Shown: positions 8,578 to 21,665, numbered from the stretch's first letter. The stretch is 27,487 bases of DNA from Azolla pinnata (GCA_037176905.1 JBBBWG010005814.1:1-27487), one strand, 5' to 3'. Notes: generated from the sequence alone by a model not told the origin. A program made the numbers and translations.

Positions 8578-11500
8578 ATGAGTGGCCCTGCCCCTCGGCC
8601 TAAAACAAGGAAACAACGACACTCTCCGGAAGATCCTCAGACCTCCATTCTCAGGTACCGAATCATTGCCTCCTCTTTTCCTTTTCTCCGTGTCTCTGCA
8701 CCTGTATTCTACTGGGGCCTTCCATGTCTGTGACCTCTGCCTTTGCTCTGTCAGGCCTGCATTTTTCCTTTACAATTTTAAGGTCTGATGTTCATCTAAT
8801 TCTGCCTTTCTCTATCCGACCATGCCCTCTTTGTACTTCCATCAGGGCTTCTGCATTAGTTTCAATCAAAAACTTTCTTCTGCTGATTCCGCCTACCCTG
8901 GCTCCACACTGCACCAGAACTGCCGTTTTCCTTACAATTCTAGGGTCTGCTGCTCTTGTAATCCTGCCTGCCTATCCGACTTTTTTTTTTTTTTTAGGGA
9001 AATTGATGCAAAGAATGAAGTTGGTCATGCGGAAATGGTCGAGCTTTATCGAATCAACAAGCCGGCTTGCCAAGGATGTCGAGTAAACAATAAGGACTCT
9101 CCCAACTGCTTCTGCGCCCTCATTCCCCCTCCTGGAGGCTTCCGAAAGACTGGAAGTATCTGGCAAAAGCCGTCAGACATCGAGGCAAGGATTGGTAGTG
9201 ATCCTCGAGAACTGCTTCGTCCCAACCTTGATTCACCTTCTGGTTTAACAAACCTAGGGGCAACCTGTTATGTAAATAGTGTTTTGCAATGCTTGTTTCG
9301 AATCAAACCGTTCATTCAAGGCTTTCTCGACGCGCTACCAGAGCTATTAGATGATCAGCCTGTGCTCCAGAAACTAGCCCTTCTTTTCGGGGAGCTCCGT
9401 TTTGGGAAAAAGAAAGCAGTAGATTCTGCTCCATTAGCCAATGTTCTGGAACTAAATAACTCAATTCAACAAGATGGGCAGGAATTCTTGAAGCTGCTTT
9501 TATCTTCTTTGGAAAGTTTGTTGGGGAAAGCAAGGAAAGTTATTAGAGATGTTTTCCGAGGAACAGTTTCACATGTGACTAGGTATGCTAAAAGTTTCTT
9601 TCTTTTTTTTGTTGGTGCTATGCATATCTATGCTCAATTCTGCTGATTAGTCGTTCGCTGAGCAAACTAGATTGCAAAGTTTAGTCACTTGCTTATGACA
9701 AAGTTAGATGAAAAATTTTCCTTTTTTGGAGCCATATTCTCCTTCCATAAGGCGATTGACTATCCGATGGCATGCTAAAATAGAATTTATTGTTCATGAT
9801 TAAAGGTGCTCAAAATGTGGGCAAGAATCTGCAGCATCAAAGCAGCTTGTGGACTTTTATGAGTTGGAACTCAATGTGAAAGGACTGTCATCCCTAGAAG
9901 AAAGTCTCGACGATTACTTTAGCATAGAAAAGTTGGCTGGAGATAATCAATTCTTTTGTGAATCTTGTAACGCTAGGGTGGATGCAACACACTGTAGCAA
10001 ATTGAGATCCCTGCCACCAGTATTGAATTTCCAACTCAAAAGATTTGTCTATGATGCCAAGGTGCACTTCATTTGTTTTGTATGGGATGCAACTTTGTCT
10101 GATGCAAAAGTGAGCATGAAATTATTTGACTTGTGCTTGTTTCCAGACTGCAACAAAGAAGAAAGTGAGCTCAAAATTTACATTTCCAGAAACCCTCAAC
10201 ATGAGCTCTCGATTAAGTGTTGAAGAATCAAATGGATTGCAATCCGTGGCACCGATGATCTATGAGGTATCAGCACTCCTGATTCACAGAGGAAGTACTG
10301 CAGATAGTGGACATTATGTGGCAAATATCAAAGATGATACGACAGGAGAATGGTGGGAGTTCGATGATGAACTTGTAACGAGCTTAGGCTCATCTCCATT
10401 CAGAGAACCTGCTGCGCCACCCTCTAGAAAAGAGATCCCTGGCAAGGAAAGTCGTGCACAAGATGAAGCACCTACAACAGAGAACCGTCTGACGTCAGCA
10501 GATGCATATATGTTGATATACAACCTCCAGAATTCATCAAAAACTGAATGTGGATATGGCGATGATTCATTTCATCTGCCACATGAGTTGCAGTGCAGGA
10601 TAGAAAATCAAAATAGAGAGATAGAGGAGAGCTGTGCGGCATATAAGCTAGCGATTGATTCTGCACTTTCATCTAGAGCAGAGCGAAAGGCTGAAATAAA
10701 AACTATTCTATCAGCTATTTCTGTTGGAAACGATAAATGCTTTTTCTGGATATCAAGCAACTGGCTACGAATTTGGGCTGATGAACTTGAGCCGCCGTAA
10801 GTAACCAGATTGGTTGATCTATTATATGTTCTGCTGATCTATGCTGATAAAACACCTTGCATTTTACTGTTGCAGTCCGATTGATAATACTGATTTATTA
10901 TGTAAGCATGGGAATGTACCTCCAAACAAAGTCAACTTAATGAAGCGCATTTCTGAGTCAGCATGGATCAGCTTACAATCTAAGGTGTGCTGATGAAAGA
11001 CTGTTTTGGCTAATCACATTGACTCTATTACTACAGCAGTCAACTTTATCGTTAACAAAGAGAAGTTCTCTTTTTACAGGTGACTAGAGTAGTGCTTTTG
11101 TTATAGGTCTCTTTGTGTCCTCTTCTGAAGTGATCATACACCTTTGTTATAGGTCATAGCACCTGCTGCATTACACCTTTTTAACATACACATTGCTCGT
11201 AGGCTGCAATGATACCTTCTTTTAATGACGTCAAAAGATCAATTCCAAATTTATATACATGTAAATGTTGTAGAACAAGTGAAAAGGGAATCTAATCGAA
11301 TAAAATCTAAGCAGCTAGATTTATGTAATTGGTTGTGAATGTTTTTGTGCATAAGATACGTTCCTAAGTTCAGATTGTGAGAGTCTTCGATGCAATTTAT
11401 GTGTTTTAGCTTATCTGTGAGCATCGTGAAGTACAACAGCCTTGGTCTTCTCTGTTAAAAACAGCAAGCTCTGCCCCATCTTGGTAATGCTAGTAAGTGG

Positions 11501-14500
11501 AAACTAGAATGGTTGTTGCATTAATGCAAAAACACTTAAGAGACAAGCTCGAACCTTATTTATGCAAGATAGGCAGTTGTAGAAGAAAGTGATGGCATAA
11601 CCAGAGCTGATTGTAAAAAATGAGAACCATCAATTAGAAGAAGCCAGAAAGAAGGGGTGCAAGCACTAGTGCTCATTGAATTATCTTGCTCTAAAATAGA
11701 CTGCATCCAGCTATCATGTCTATTTGCTCTTCCAGTTCTTGACTGATGCAGATAATTTATTTTTACAGTCTTTGGATAGGGGAGTTAAAAAAAAAAAACT
11801 AGTTGCTGTCTGATTAACTACCATACAAATTGTAGACATTTCAGAAGGTCCAATGATGCAACCCATCTATTGGTCGGTGGTTATGAGCTTTTTTAGAAGA
11901 GAAAAGGGAATAAAATTGTCAGCTTCTGTAAAGTTACCCAAAAGTTCTTAGATATGAGGATCCCGACATTGTCTATTTCTGATGCACATGCTTTATGTAA
12001 GTATTTCACTAACACATCAATGTGCTACTTCTAATGTTTTTTATTCTTCTCTTCAGTATGGGGGTGGACCAGAACTTTCTGCTGAAAGTTATTGTATAGA
12101 CTGTGTTATTGATTATGCAAAAAGCATCACTTCGGCTAGCTGTTTCAAAAATGAAAGGATGAAAATAAGGCGAATTCTTGAAGATGGCGGTGGTTCCTCT
12201 AAACTCATTGGGGAATTTTATGTTTCCAAGACATGGTATCACCTCTGAAAGTGGTCTGTAAATGTCTTTTTGGAGTAAAAATTTAATGATTTTGATTATT
12301 TGTGTGCAAGGCTTCAAAATTGGTTGCGTCGTAAAGCAGCAGAAGCCCCCACAGATATTGATGCATCACCTAATGCTGCCATTACATGCCCTCACAAAGC
12401 ATTACTTCCTGAGACTTCAGCAGGTGCAAAACGCCAGGTGGTATCTGAGGAAGTGTGGCAATATTTTCTTCAAATAGCTTCACAAATCCATGGAAATGTA
12501 GATAGTGGATGTATTAGTTTCCCAGTTGGCACTGCTGCTTGTTCAATATGTGATGCAGAGATTACAGTGGCTGCATCCCAGCAAGAGAATCTCAGGTCTA
12601 CCTTTTTTCATCCTTACCAAAATGTTCTTAGTGTCAAGTTTATTCTGATGTTTCTTTTTCGCGAAAAACACCATTTGATCTGATGAATCAGAGGCTGCTG
12701 ATGTTAAATTAAATTAGACTATACAGATGTGTGCCATGTTTATGAATCAATTTGCGGACATATGCATGCTTGCTGATAGGAATTAACATCTGTTAGTGTG
12801 CTGGGTTGTCTCTTGAGTTCTACAACTAAAGGAAAATAGTTTTATCAGGGCTATTAAGATGGAGGAAAGGCAGAAGCATGAGCTGCTGTTTTCAGGGGAG
12901 AGCATTGTACTAAGTCCTGGGATCACATATTACTTGGTGCCATCGGTATGGCTACATCGTTGGCGTTCGTATTTGGGAGAAACCACCAAGAAGTCACAAA
13001 AGATTGATGAACCCATCGGACTAGAGGAAAGCTTACAGGATATTCTCTGCCAGAAGGTTTGCACATTGTCAGTGCATACATGCATAATTCCCTGGGTTAA
13101 GGGTCAAAATTTTTGAAATACTGACTATTATTATTTTAACTTGCTCTTTCTGTGGTAAAAATATGATATCTTTGCAGCATGGAGGGCTTCTCTTTAGGCC
13201 TCCAAGGCTGGAGAGGAATCGACTCGGTGGGCTTGTGGAGAGCAGTTCTGACGTAAGATTTTTGCTGAACTTTTGAAATATGAAGTGTCTCTTTAAAATT
13301 TACAGTTATGCAGTTATTGTGTTCGCACTTCTTCCACTGTAGGGAAGCAATAGGTTCATGGTTATCTAGGGATACTCATCTTGATAATTTTCTAATTTTT
13401 TGTGATCGTGAGGACACAGCTCATTCTTCAATATTCTAAATTGCATGATTCTAAATATTTTAATACATCTGAATAAATGCAGGTTTGAAATACAAATATT
13501 TGTGAGCCTTAAGCAATTCATTGAGAACTCATGTTTGCATTTTCTGAGTGACACCAAAATTATAAGTTAAATAAACACAGTACTGTTGAAACTGGTCTGC
13601 ACGTAGAGCTACAGCTTTACATGGATAGCAGAGAGAGTAAAGTTACGTCCTGACCGGTCCTGAAGAAATATATGAAGCTCTAAGTCTGGTAATGGCATCT
13701 TGAACAAATGAATGGACTGGTATTGAAAATGGAAATTCACAACTATTTTGTATATGCTGCTGAACATAATATGAAAATTTATTTTGTCATCTTTCTCCTA
13801 GAAGGTGAGGAGACAGCAGAATAGGGACACAAGGCAGGTTTTTAAGATCTGGTGTTCCCTGTTCAAAACGTTTTGTTGCCCAGCCCATAATATTGTTCAG
13901 GACAGGGTGGTTAAATGTTGGCAGCTCCTTTTTATCACAAACATCTTAAAATGTTTAAAATTTAACATTTGGGAATTTGGCACCATTGTATGTGCATACA
14001 AATATTGTCTCACAATCATTGACAAAGAGACGAAGTAAAAAAACCTCCTATAGACAAGTTGGATATTCGAAATTCATGAGTACTAACTGATTTTCTTCTC
14101 ATATTGGTCACCATTACAAAAGCTGTGCAAACAAACTAAAATGTCTGTTTTTTTTTCTTAAGCTGTTTTTCAATATTTCGAGTATTTCTCTTCAACAACA
14201 AATCTGCCTGGTTAGAGTGTTCCATGCCAGCAATAGAAAGTGCCTTTCTTACTGCTTTTTTCGAGCATTGTGTCCTTTGTCAAATTTTAAGAGCTACAAC
14301 CAAACACATTACTATATCAATGCATATGCAGCCCATTGGTAGAAGCCATTTCTTGATGCTAGGTATGTGTCTAACTTAATGCAAAAAGCTTATAACCATC
14401 CTGTTAGGCTTAATCTATAATGTTGGTTCCATTAATAGAACATGTATGTTAATCTCGTAGGAATAACTTCTCCACAACTGCTTATACAAAATGTAGAGAC

Positions 14501-17230
14501 AGGCTTTGTAGGAGCCACATGGAAAGATCTACAGTCCTTTTGATTCAGTTCTTTCTCTTGGTTTCTATCAAATCCAATATTTATAATTTTGGTGTTTTGT
14601 GTTGATGTTCGTATATACTATTCAACGATATGAAAGACATTGTTTATAGCCGTGGATATGGTACAGATTTATTACAAATAAAGATTAACATAGTATATTA
14701 TTTAGATTATTATATTCTTTATTTCTGAAATATTCCATAGCACGCAAGTGGGTCAGCCACTAATCACAAGAGCTGTCTGCAGCATATCATGAAAAGCTGT
14801 ATTTAATCCTAGATAAATCCGGTTTTCCAGAGTGACACATTCACTATAGTTTCAGAGGAAGATTGGAAAGATCTTTGCGCAAGATGGAGTGTCAATCCGT
14901 CTCGATTTATTGGAGTCCGTGTAATTGAAGAAAGCCAAAAGGACACTTCAATGACTTCAGTACTTCCAGTTCCTGGTTCAGATGCAGAAGCTGAAGGATT
15001 TCAGCCGGATAGAGCTCTTCCCTACTTATCTACAGAGCCTGAAGTATGTATATAAATTTAACTAATTTAGGCCCTGATTATAGTTATCCATGCTTAAACT
15101 TGTTGCCGCACAATTCTGCAGGTTTGCAGCATTTGCATAGAGGAAAGGGAAAGTTCTGAGCTTATTAGGAAACTTCAATATGTTGATGAGGAAATATATG
15201 TAGATCTAGTTGAAGGGAAAGAGCCTCCAAAGTCACTCTTGGAACCTCCTAGGGGTGATAGACGTGTATCGAAACGAACTCGGAAAAATCCTTCAGCTTC
15301 AAATAAAAGGATCGTTTTGAAAGTATCTGGAGATACGACAATATACCAGCTCAAGATGATGATTTGGGAGTCACTTTCGGTATGTAACATTTGTTTTTTT
15401 CTTAGTGTTGCTGTCTTACTGGTGCCAGTCGGCACTACTATCTGTCAAATGGAAAAAAGCCTAATAATGCTACTTCACACCGATAAAACTTTGAGACTGC
15501 CATGTATGAAAAGCATTGTCTTCTCTGTCTGTCTCAGATTTAAGTTTTTGGCCATTGTCTTCTTTCCCCAATCTTCTTTATCCAATCTTCCTTCTCCAAT
15601 CTTCTTTTCCTTTTCCTCTTTCATTTGTTTGAAAAGTGTTCATGTGTGTATCAAGGGGGGAAGTGTTTGTATGTGAAAGAGGAGAGAGAAAGACATGTTT
15701 GGATTACAGGCTATATTGGGATGGAGTAAATATGCATGTCAAGGGAGTTGGAGTAGTGAGAGAGAGTGTGTGTCAGAGGTGGATTAGTGGGAGAAGAGAG
15801 GGATGTATGTGTGAGGTGGATTAGAGAGGTAAAACTGTGCAACAAAAGAGAGTTGGGTTAGAGAGGGATGTATGTGTGAGGTGGATTAGAGAGGGAAAAC
15901 TGTGCAACAAAAGAGAGTTGGGTTAGAGAGGGAAAAGAGGAATATGTGTAGTGTCTGTAAGGTTGATTAGACAGAGAAAAGAGGAATGTGTACAGTGTCT
16001 GTAAGGTTGATTAGTGAGAAAAAAGTGGGAAATGACAGATAGGTTAGATGTGCCATAACCAGTCTTATTTGTAAGTGAGAGAGGTCTAGGATGAGTGGAT
16101 AGGGAGTATAGGTTGATTAATGCTTACAGAGATAAGGGGCAGCGTTGGGGTAGATATATATATGCATTTGGGGTGTGCCGCCCATTAGTGACTGTAGGAA
16201 GGTTGCTTAGTGATAAACCTTTTGATAGTGCAAATCTCTGAGCCAACCCTAAAATAATGACATGCAGTCATGTTCAAAATGATGGATGGTGAACATCAAA
16301 TATCGTAATTGCTGATCATGCGTTATTCTAAATATTGTCGCATGTTTGAGCTTGAGTACCAGTGTAATTATTATTGGTAGTTTTATCTGACTTCGATAGC
16401 TTCACTCTCTCTTTGGTTTCATGGACATATTTGGTTTCACAGAAGAAGTAATTACGGCTCCATGGTACAGCTGGAACTATCAACTTTATTTTTCTTCTAG
16501 AGGATATACTATATTGTGAAAGAACTTTTAGGAATGGCCATGGCATATCCACCGCAGTTGAGAGTGCTATTTATGAGTCTTACATTGGTACTGGCAAATG
16601 CTTCTTATTTGCAGGTTGTAAAGGAAAACCAACGTTTACATGTATTGCTGAAGGAGCTGGTGGACGATTCAGCTACTTTGTCTGATCTGAATATTTTACC
16701 AGGTTCATATCTCTGGGTAATGGACACAGGGCTACATGAGAACCGTGACATAGCAGGTATAGAGAGCAATCCCTTGTTCATACAATTTCAATGTATTTCT
16801 GACTTGGCATATAAGTGTGTCATTTCAGGGTTCTCATGGATTGTGTGAACTAACTTCCATCTGCCATACAGCCCTATATTAGATACATCATATACATTGT
16901 CATCCTCCACTTCTGTCATAGAATACAGTTTATTTTATTTCATGGATATCATCAAAAGTTTTTATAGAATTTCTGCTGTATCAGTGAGGTATGAAATTCA
17001 GCCGAAATTTTTATGCACTGTCTTGTTCTATTCTACTGATAATGCAATTTTATTAAGAAAAGTGTTAACATGTTTGCCATCCATGCACAGATGAAGTCTG
17101 TAAGCAAGACACAAACATGATTCCACTGGAGGAGGGGTTTAGTGGCACCCTACTTGCAAGATTGCCTACTCTTAACAACGGTTTATTCACAAAGGAGGAA
17201 AGTCAATCAGTCTATGGAGGAGATGGTTGA
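8578..17230 (+). CDS. UBP26: Ubiquitin carboxyl-terminal hydrolase, UBP26/USP48 type (13 exons)
   Basis: Exons: 8578-8654, 8998-9582, 9806-10061, 10147-10796, 10876-10984, 12057-12235, 12311-12595, 12849-13056, 13178-13252, 14831-15043, 15122-15379, 16615-16756, 17091-17230. All introns are GT-AG and phases agree, giving 3177 nt and 1058 residues, close to Arabidopsis UBP26. The N-terminus has a basic stretch RPKTRKQRH, a possible nuclear signal, then a Cys cluster (C50, C53, C63, C65). The USP domain spans about 107-435: Cys box [12 protein letters not shown] with nucleophile C116, QQDGQEF at 183-189, a zinc ribbon C222/C225/C272/C275, His box SGHYVA with H362, and WWEFDDE at about 375-381. 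Three DUSP-like modules follow ([12 protein letters not shown] near 507, FYVSKTWLQNWL near 610, [12 protein letters not shown] near 741), then a ubiquitin-like domain at 943-1012. In Arabidopsis UBP26 removes ubiquitin from histone H2B, affecting heterochromatin silencing; vertebrate USP48 also acts on histone H2A. The substrate here is inferred. The exon 1 boundary is the least constrained; exons 9 and 10 are too short or ATG-less for simple ORF finding. Confidence 0.93.
10985..12056 (+). other. Intron 5 of the UBP26-like gene
   Basis: 1072 nt, donor AAG|GTGTGC, acceptor CTTCAG|TATG. AT-rich, with no recognisable inserted gene. Confidence 0.85.
13253..14830 (+). other. Intron 9 of the UBP26-like gene
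   Basis: 1578 nt, the longest intron, donor GAC|GTAAGA and acceptor TTCCAG|AGTGAC. It separates the last DUSP segment from the acidic linker exon. Only low-content short frames; no mobile element recognised. Confidence 0.85.
15380..16614 (+). other. Intron 11 of the UBP26-like gene, with purine-rich repeats
   Basis: 1235 nt, donor TCG|GTATGT, acceptor TTGCAG|GTTGTA. It splits the ubiquitin-like domain. It includes the 65-bp tandem repeat listed separately and a pyrimidine-rich segment at 15555-15625. Confidence 0.85.
15796..15930. repeat. 65-bp tandem duplication in intron 11
   Basis: Unit beginning GAGAGGGATGTATGTGTGAG at 15796 recurs at 15861 with a period of 65 and near identity, and a third copy starts at 15926. 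Immediately after, a 44-bp unit (AAAAGAGGAAT...GTGTCTGTAAGGTTGATTAG) is also duplicated, at about 15933 and 15977. Purine-rich on the coding strand. Confidence 0.8.
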
Positions 17231-18710
17231 GTTGATGTAATCCTGTCATTTTGGTGAAAATGATTTTTGCAGACTCTGCTCCCTCAAAAAGAGGGCTCTG
17301 AGCTGTGTTTTGTATCTAAGAAAAACAAAATCACCCTATTCTTGGTTTAGTGGTATATACATAAAAAAGGTATAAAAGAAAATTCAATCGGGTTGTAGAA
17401 GATTTTTTGTTAGATAGGCTAGTGTCCATTCAAAGGGGTGTTTCTTGATCAAGCTATTTTGGCGAGGAGCAGAATCAAGCAGTAGACTTATAGAAGAGTG
17501 AGCTCTTCATAAAATTGTGTATTTGTGACAAACGATTGGTAATTAATTCTACTGTACATTTTGAAGATATATTATAGCGGAAATGATGGTTTTATCTGTT
17601 GGATCTGGATCTCATTCTGCTGAACTGGTGATGTTCATGCATTGAAGCATATAGTGTAGGATTGGATTGTTGTGAATGTTTTCTTTTTTAGCTTCGGCGT
17701 GGCTTCTTAAATGAAGCATGTATGCAGATAAGTTGTACAATTGCAAACGGAGTTGCGGTTACTGAATGGTGTTTGAAGTAGAACATCCATGTTGAATCCA
17801 AGAGGCAGTCAATGTATGCCTTGTAGTAGTGTACAATTTCCAGTAAACAACAATACAAAGGCAGGAAAGGTCATTCTTAAGCCTCAACAACCCATCCACA
17901 ATTGAGCATTAAGTGCTAGATGTAAATATTGGACTTTAGACTTTAGTTCATGGCCACAAATAGCATGCAAGCAAATACTAGGAAGTTACATGTATTCTTC
18001 CGCTTTTCGTCTGAGCATGAAAAGTTTACATTTGAAACAACTAAAGCGTCTAACAACTGCAATGGATAGCCGACAGTGTGCTGTTAAAGTTTTCCATTGA
18101 GGCCATCCTATATGAAATCACCAAGCTTAAAATTTTGTACTCCTTAAGGAGGCATACAAACTCCATTAGCTTTAGGGCATGAGTATGCATAGAAGTCATA
18201 ATTTTGGGGAAGGTGTAGGCATGATAATGTGAAAAAGATTTTTGTTTACACACATCACATGCTGCTTCCTCACATAATCAATCGCACGTGACTCCCACGA
18301 GGAACACTATTCACTAGCTGATGCAACACTACTTGCCATTACTGTAGAACTATAGCTGATCCAAATTGGGATAGTATTTCACAATCTTCTTGAAATCTGT
18401 CTGTGATGTACTACTATTTCTTTTGAACAGCCCTAACTCCAGATCAACATCCATACATCCGATGTTCCTTCATTGCTCAAATTTCATTTCAACTGGGTCT
18501 CACATGTAAAAGGAAAAGGTGTTTCATTGCAACAAATATCAGAAACAAGGGATGATGGTGAAATGAAAACCATACAATATTTCTTGTGCTAACACCTCTT
18601 CTCAATATCAACTCGGCATCCTCTATGAAAAACGAAGCATGCATAAGTGATGCACAAATTTGATTTTCTACATATCCTTACATATATGTATTCCAAACGT
18701 CATTACACAT
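17231..18710. other. Shared convergent 3' region (UBP26-like and Tha4)
   Basis: 1480 bp between the two stop codons, which face each other. It must contain both 3' UTRs and poly(A) sites. No clear AATAAA decides either end. No further gene, tRNA or transposon recognised. Confidence 0.6.
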
Positions 18711-20882
18711 CTAATTCTCCTTCTCTTGCCCTGGACCTGATGGGATTGATTCTGGTTTTGCTGGATCAGCTGGAACAGAATCCCCTCCCTGTTTTACCTC
18801 AGACTCAAATTCCTTAGCCGCCTGCACATGTAAAATCAATATGAATATCATCTAATGGTTGACAGAATTTCTTTCAAATCATGCCGTACCTAATAGTGAA
18901 ACATCAAGGGTCACTAAATCATATAAGATTCCTAACTGGAAAATGCCCAATCGAACAATTAAGGCCATTTCTGTGGGGCGGCAAACTAAGTAGTTCAACG
19001 AGCAGAAAAATGTTTCATAACTGTTGAGAAAGCTTTGCTTTTCTTATTTCCGAGTTGTGAGGTACGGCCAGGATGCACTGTGGCAAAACACAATTTGAGG
19101 GATACACAATCTGGTTGATGATTGTCGTTTTTGGCATCGATGTTCTGAGGATACACTGAGAATGCCATGACCTTGCTAGCCCTGGGCTGAGGAGTCAATT
19201 ACAATATTCACCCTTTCCCAAACTGTAGTTGCTCATTTCTGTTCATTCCCACATGCTTCGTACATTGGCACATCCTTTGCCACATTGATAATGACCTCGA
19301 GTTGCAAAGCCAAGTACAGCAAACGCTCTTAGTTGGCATCAGTGACACGTGAAATGATAGGGAATGAGTGTCATAAATCCTTAATCTGTGATTGGTAACC
19401 AGGAAACCTTGTTTATCCTCTTGTGACGAGCCAGTTATGATTCTTGATGCCACTGAAAACTATGTACAAATTCCTTTATTTCTTCACATCACTTTTGCAT
19501 CATTCATGCTCCTCATTCAGTTAGAGGGACTTGGCATTTGAGCTCATGATGTAAGAACAATGCGCACCAAATTCCAAATTCTAACTTCCACAGGGTATGC
19601 TGAATGAGGGGTGGGAAAGACTATACATAAATACACATACATGTATGTATGTACGTATGTATGTACTCTCATTACATACAATTACTGAGCAAACATTGAC
19701 CATGGCCATACCTCTTGTTCTTACAGGTGCTAGGTGCACAGAGCTAGCAAATTTTAATGAGTCAAATCAAGATAAGAAACTGATTAAGAAAAACAGAAAA
19801 TGACTTGTTTATTTTGTGTGTGTGTGCGCGTGTGTGCATATAAGGCACCTAATAGATGTGTGTCCTGCATATATATGTAAGGTATAGTGGTAAAATACCT
19901 AACATTCAGCGTTCAATACATGTACTAAGAATATTAAAAGCTTTCTTACTTTCTCTTAAATACTTAGCAAACACATAGGATAAAACATGTTAAACACATA
20001 GAATATTTCAAAACTTCTATATTCGTTTACATCTAACAATCGATTTATTGACGTAGGTTGATTTAGGCACCTTAGTTTCTACAAGCATCATATGATAAAT
20101 TCACGTAATGAAGGAATTACGCCAAAAACTTTGCTCACATGAAGATGTTGCGCGACCTCAGAGGCATTTTTTGGGACAGAACTCTATTTCAAAAGTTTTG
20201 AAAATGTGAAATACTCAGCATACGTTCAATCCTATGTACAACAACGGGGTAAGGGTATGGGATCTTACTTGTTGGAAGCTTTTCACAGTCTTTCCCAGGC
20301 TTTTCCCTATCTCAGGGAGCTTGGAAGGGCCGAAGATGAGGGCTGTGACTCCAGCGATGACAGCGAGCTCGGGAACGCCCAGGCCGAACAGCGCTCTGGC
20401 TCCGCCCACATGACGGCGGGTATGGCGATCCTTACTCCTTCTGCACCGATCAAACCCTGTGAGAATGCTCGCATTCGACGAGAAGCTCAACGAAGATCGT
20501 ACACCTGTGGTGCCATGTTTCACGACCCAAGGGAGAGAGAGAGAGAGAGAGAGAGAAAAGAAAGCAAAGAAAGAAAGATGGATCATACAATCGCAGAAGA
20601 AGGGAATTCAAAGACATGTGAAAGACCCTGAGAACAAAGACCCTAGAGGAACAGACTCGACAGGGAGGGGGCCCTTCTTCCACAGGTCCATTCGACTGCA
20701 CGAGTGTGCGAATCTCGGATGTGGGTAGCCATTTCCTTCCTTCCATATCGGCAAACGGATCATACTTCCCATGCATTTGGCTTACATGTAGGCAGCAAGA
20801 AAGGGGTGTGAAGGGCGGGGGAGGATGCAGAGGTGCAGAGATGAGGGTTCGCGGCGATGGAGGGCGCTTGGAGAAGGGCCAT
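18711..20882 (-). CDS. THA4: Thylakoid Sec-independent translocase subunit TatA/Tha4 (3 exons)
   Basis: Minus-strand exons 20882-20786, 20504-20269 and 18821-18711; splice phases agree (T|GT Cys at residue 33, then phase 0), giving 444 nt and 147 residues. Donors are CAT|GTAAGC and CAA|GTAAGA; acceptors are CACCACAG and CATGTGCAG. Residues 1 to about 69 are rich in Ala, Ser, Arg and hydroxylated residues with few acids, a typical chloroplast transit peptide. The mature protein starts near 70 with ALFGLGVPELAVIAGVTALI, the single membrane helix with the essential Glu (E78). The FGPSKLPEIGKSLGK hinge and amphipathic helix follow, then KSFQQAAKEFESE, and an acidic Pro-rich tail to residue 147. 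Tha4 oligomers act with Hcf106 and cpTatC to move folded twin-arginine proteins across the thylakoid membrane. The short length and tail favour Tha4 over Hcf106. Intron 1 has a (CT)n tract at 20533-20555 before the acceptor. The start was chosen because MALLQAPSIA gives a normal transit peptide. Confidence 0.93.
18822..20268 (-). other. Intron 2 of Tha4
   Basis: 1447 nt between the membrane-helix exon and the short C-terminal exon. Contains a TG/CG microsatellite at about 19817-19836 and ATGTATGT runs at 19640-19663. No nested gene recognised. Confidence 0.85.
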
Positions 20883-21665
20883 GAGTGTTGGGTCTGCAGC
20901 AGGAGGCGGAGCAGGAGCAGGAGCAGGAGAAGGAGCAAGACGAGCAGCAGAAGCAAAGATATGGAGATGATGATGATGATAGAGCAAAATTGGCCCAGAA
21001 ATTCCTTCACAAAATCTTTGCTCTGTTTTCTACTACACAAAGAAAACAATAGGTCTTGGGTTCGAATCCTCTCCAAAGCCTTTCTTCTGGAATGCAAAAG
21101 ATACACCTCCAGATTACCTCCAAATTAATTACCTTTAAGACAAGATTGTCCTTTGAATCGAATGACATATATGACAAGATTGACCTTCAGATTGAAGCTT
21201 TCGGAAGCGCCAATCTTGCAGTAGAGCGTTGGTATATATATTGGCAGATGGAAAGGATATTATTGTGAGCAAGGGTAGGTTATGCGTTGTATGTCGTCTG
21301 CACTGATCCCTCCTCCCTCGCATCAATCAGGCAAGGGAGGGCTATTGGCCATCGATGATCGAGTGCATGCAGTCGGTTGCCTCATCGATCCTTGCCCACA
21401 AGCCCTATAGAGTCGTTTCGTTGCCCATTGACTGTGTTCGATATGCAACCAATGGCTTGTCAAAACTACGAGGCCTACGAAATCTCTGCCTACGTGTGAA
21501 AAATCGAGCAGCAGACAACTACATCGCAAGGATGCCGATTCGAGTGTGAAAAGCAAAAGATTTCTTTCTACATCCTCTAGATGTTGTTCGTAAAGTTACA
21601 GAGTAATCTGTAATTGGTATGACAATATGGAATTGAAGTAGTACGGATTCAAGTGATATAATGGC
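20883..21665 (-). promoter_or_regulatory. Tha4 upstream region
   Basis: Immediately upstream of the ATG the leader is CTCCTG-rich (20885-20935), followed by an ATC trinucleotide run (20965-20980). Farther up, TATATATA at about 21233-21240 could be a distal TATA element, but its distance of about 350 bp makes that uncertain. A GGTTCGAATCC word at 21058-21068 resembles a tRNA/SINE B box but has no tRNA around it. Confidence 0.3.

Noticed and set aside
7682-8622. Several 140-278 codon frames with poly-Met/Leu, poly-Asp, poly-Ile/Thr or poly-Ser stretches
   Set aside because: Trinucleotide and dinucleotide repeats keep all frames open; no domain, and they overlap the 5' leader and first exon of the real gene.
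8822-8997. Upstream extension of the exon 2 frame to an ATG at 8822
   Set aside because: Exon 2 has a strong poly-T/AG acceptor at 8997 and joins in phase with exon 1 from ATG 8578; the extension lacks similarity to UBP26.
17815-17835. TTGTAGTAGTG resembling a CACTA terminus
   Set aside because: No subterminal repeats or partner end near it; within the 3' region of the UBP26-like gene.
21040-21080. GGTTCGAATCC tRNA-like B box
   Set aside because: No A box at the right distance and the T stem does not pair; at best a SINE relic.
20450-21106. A 218-codon minus-strand frame across Tha4 exon 1 and intron 1
   Set aside because: It is in a different frame from the transit peptide and Tat domain, and its Leu/Ile/Ser runs come from CTC and ATC repeats.
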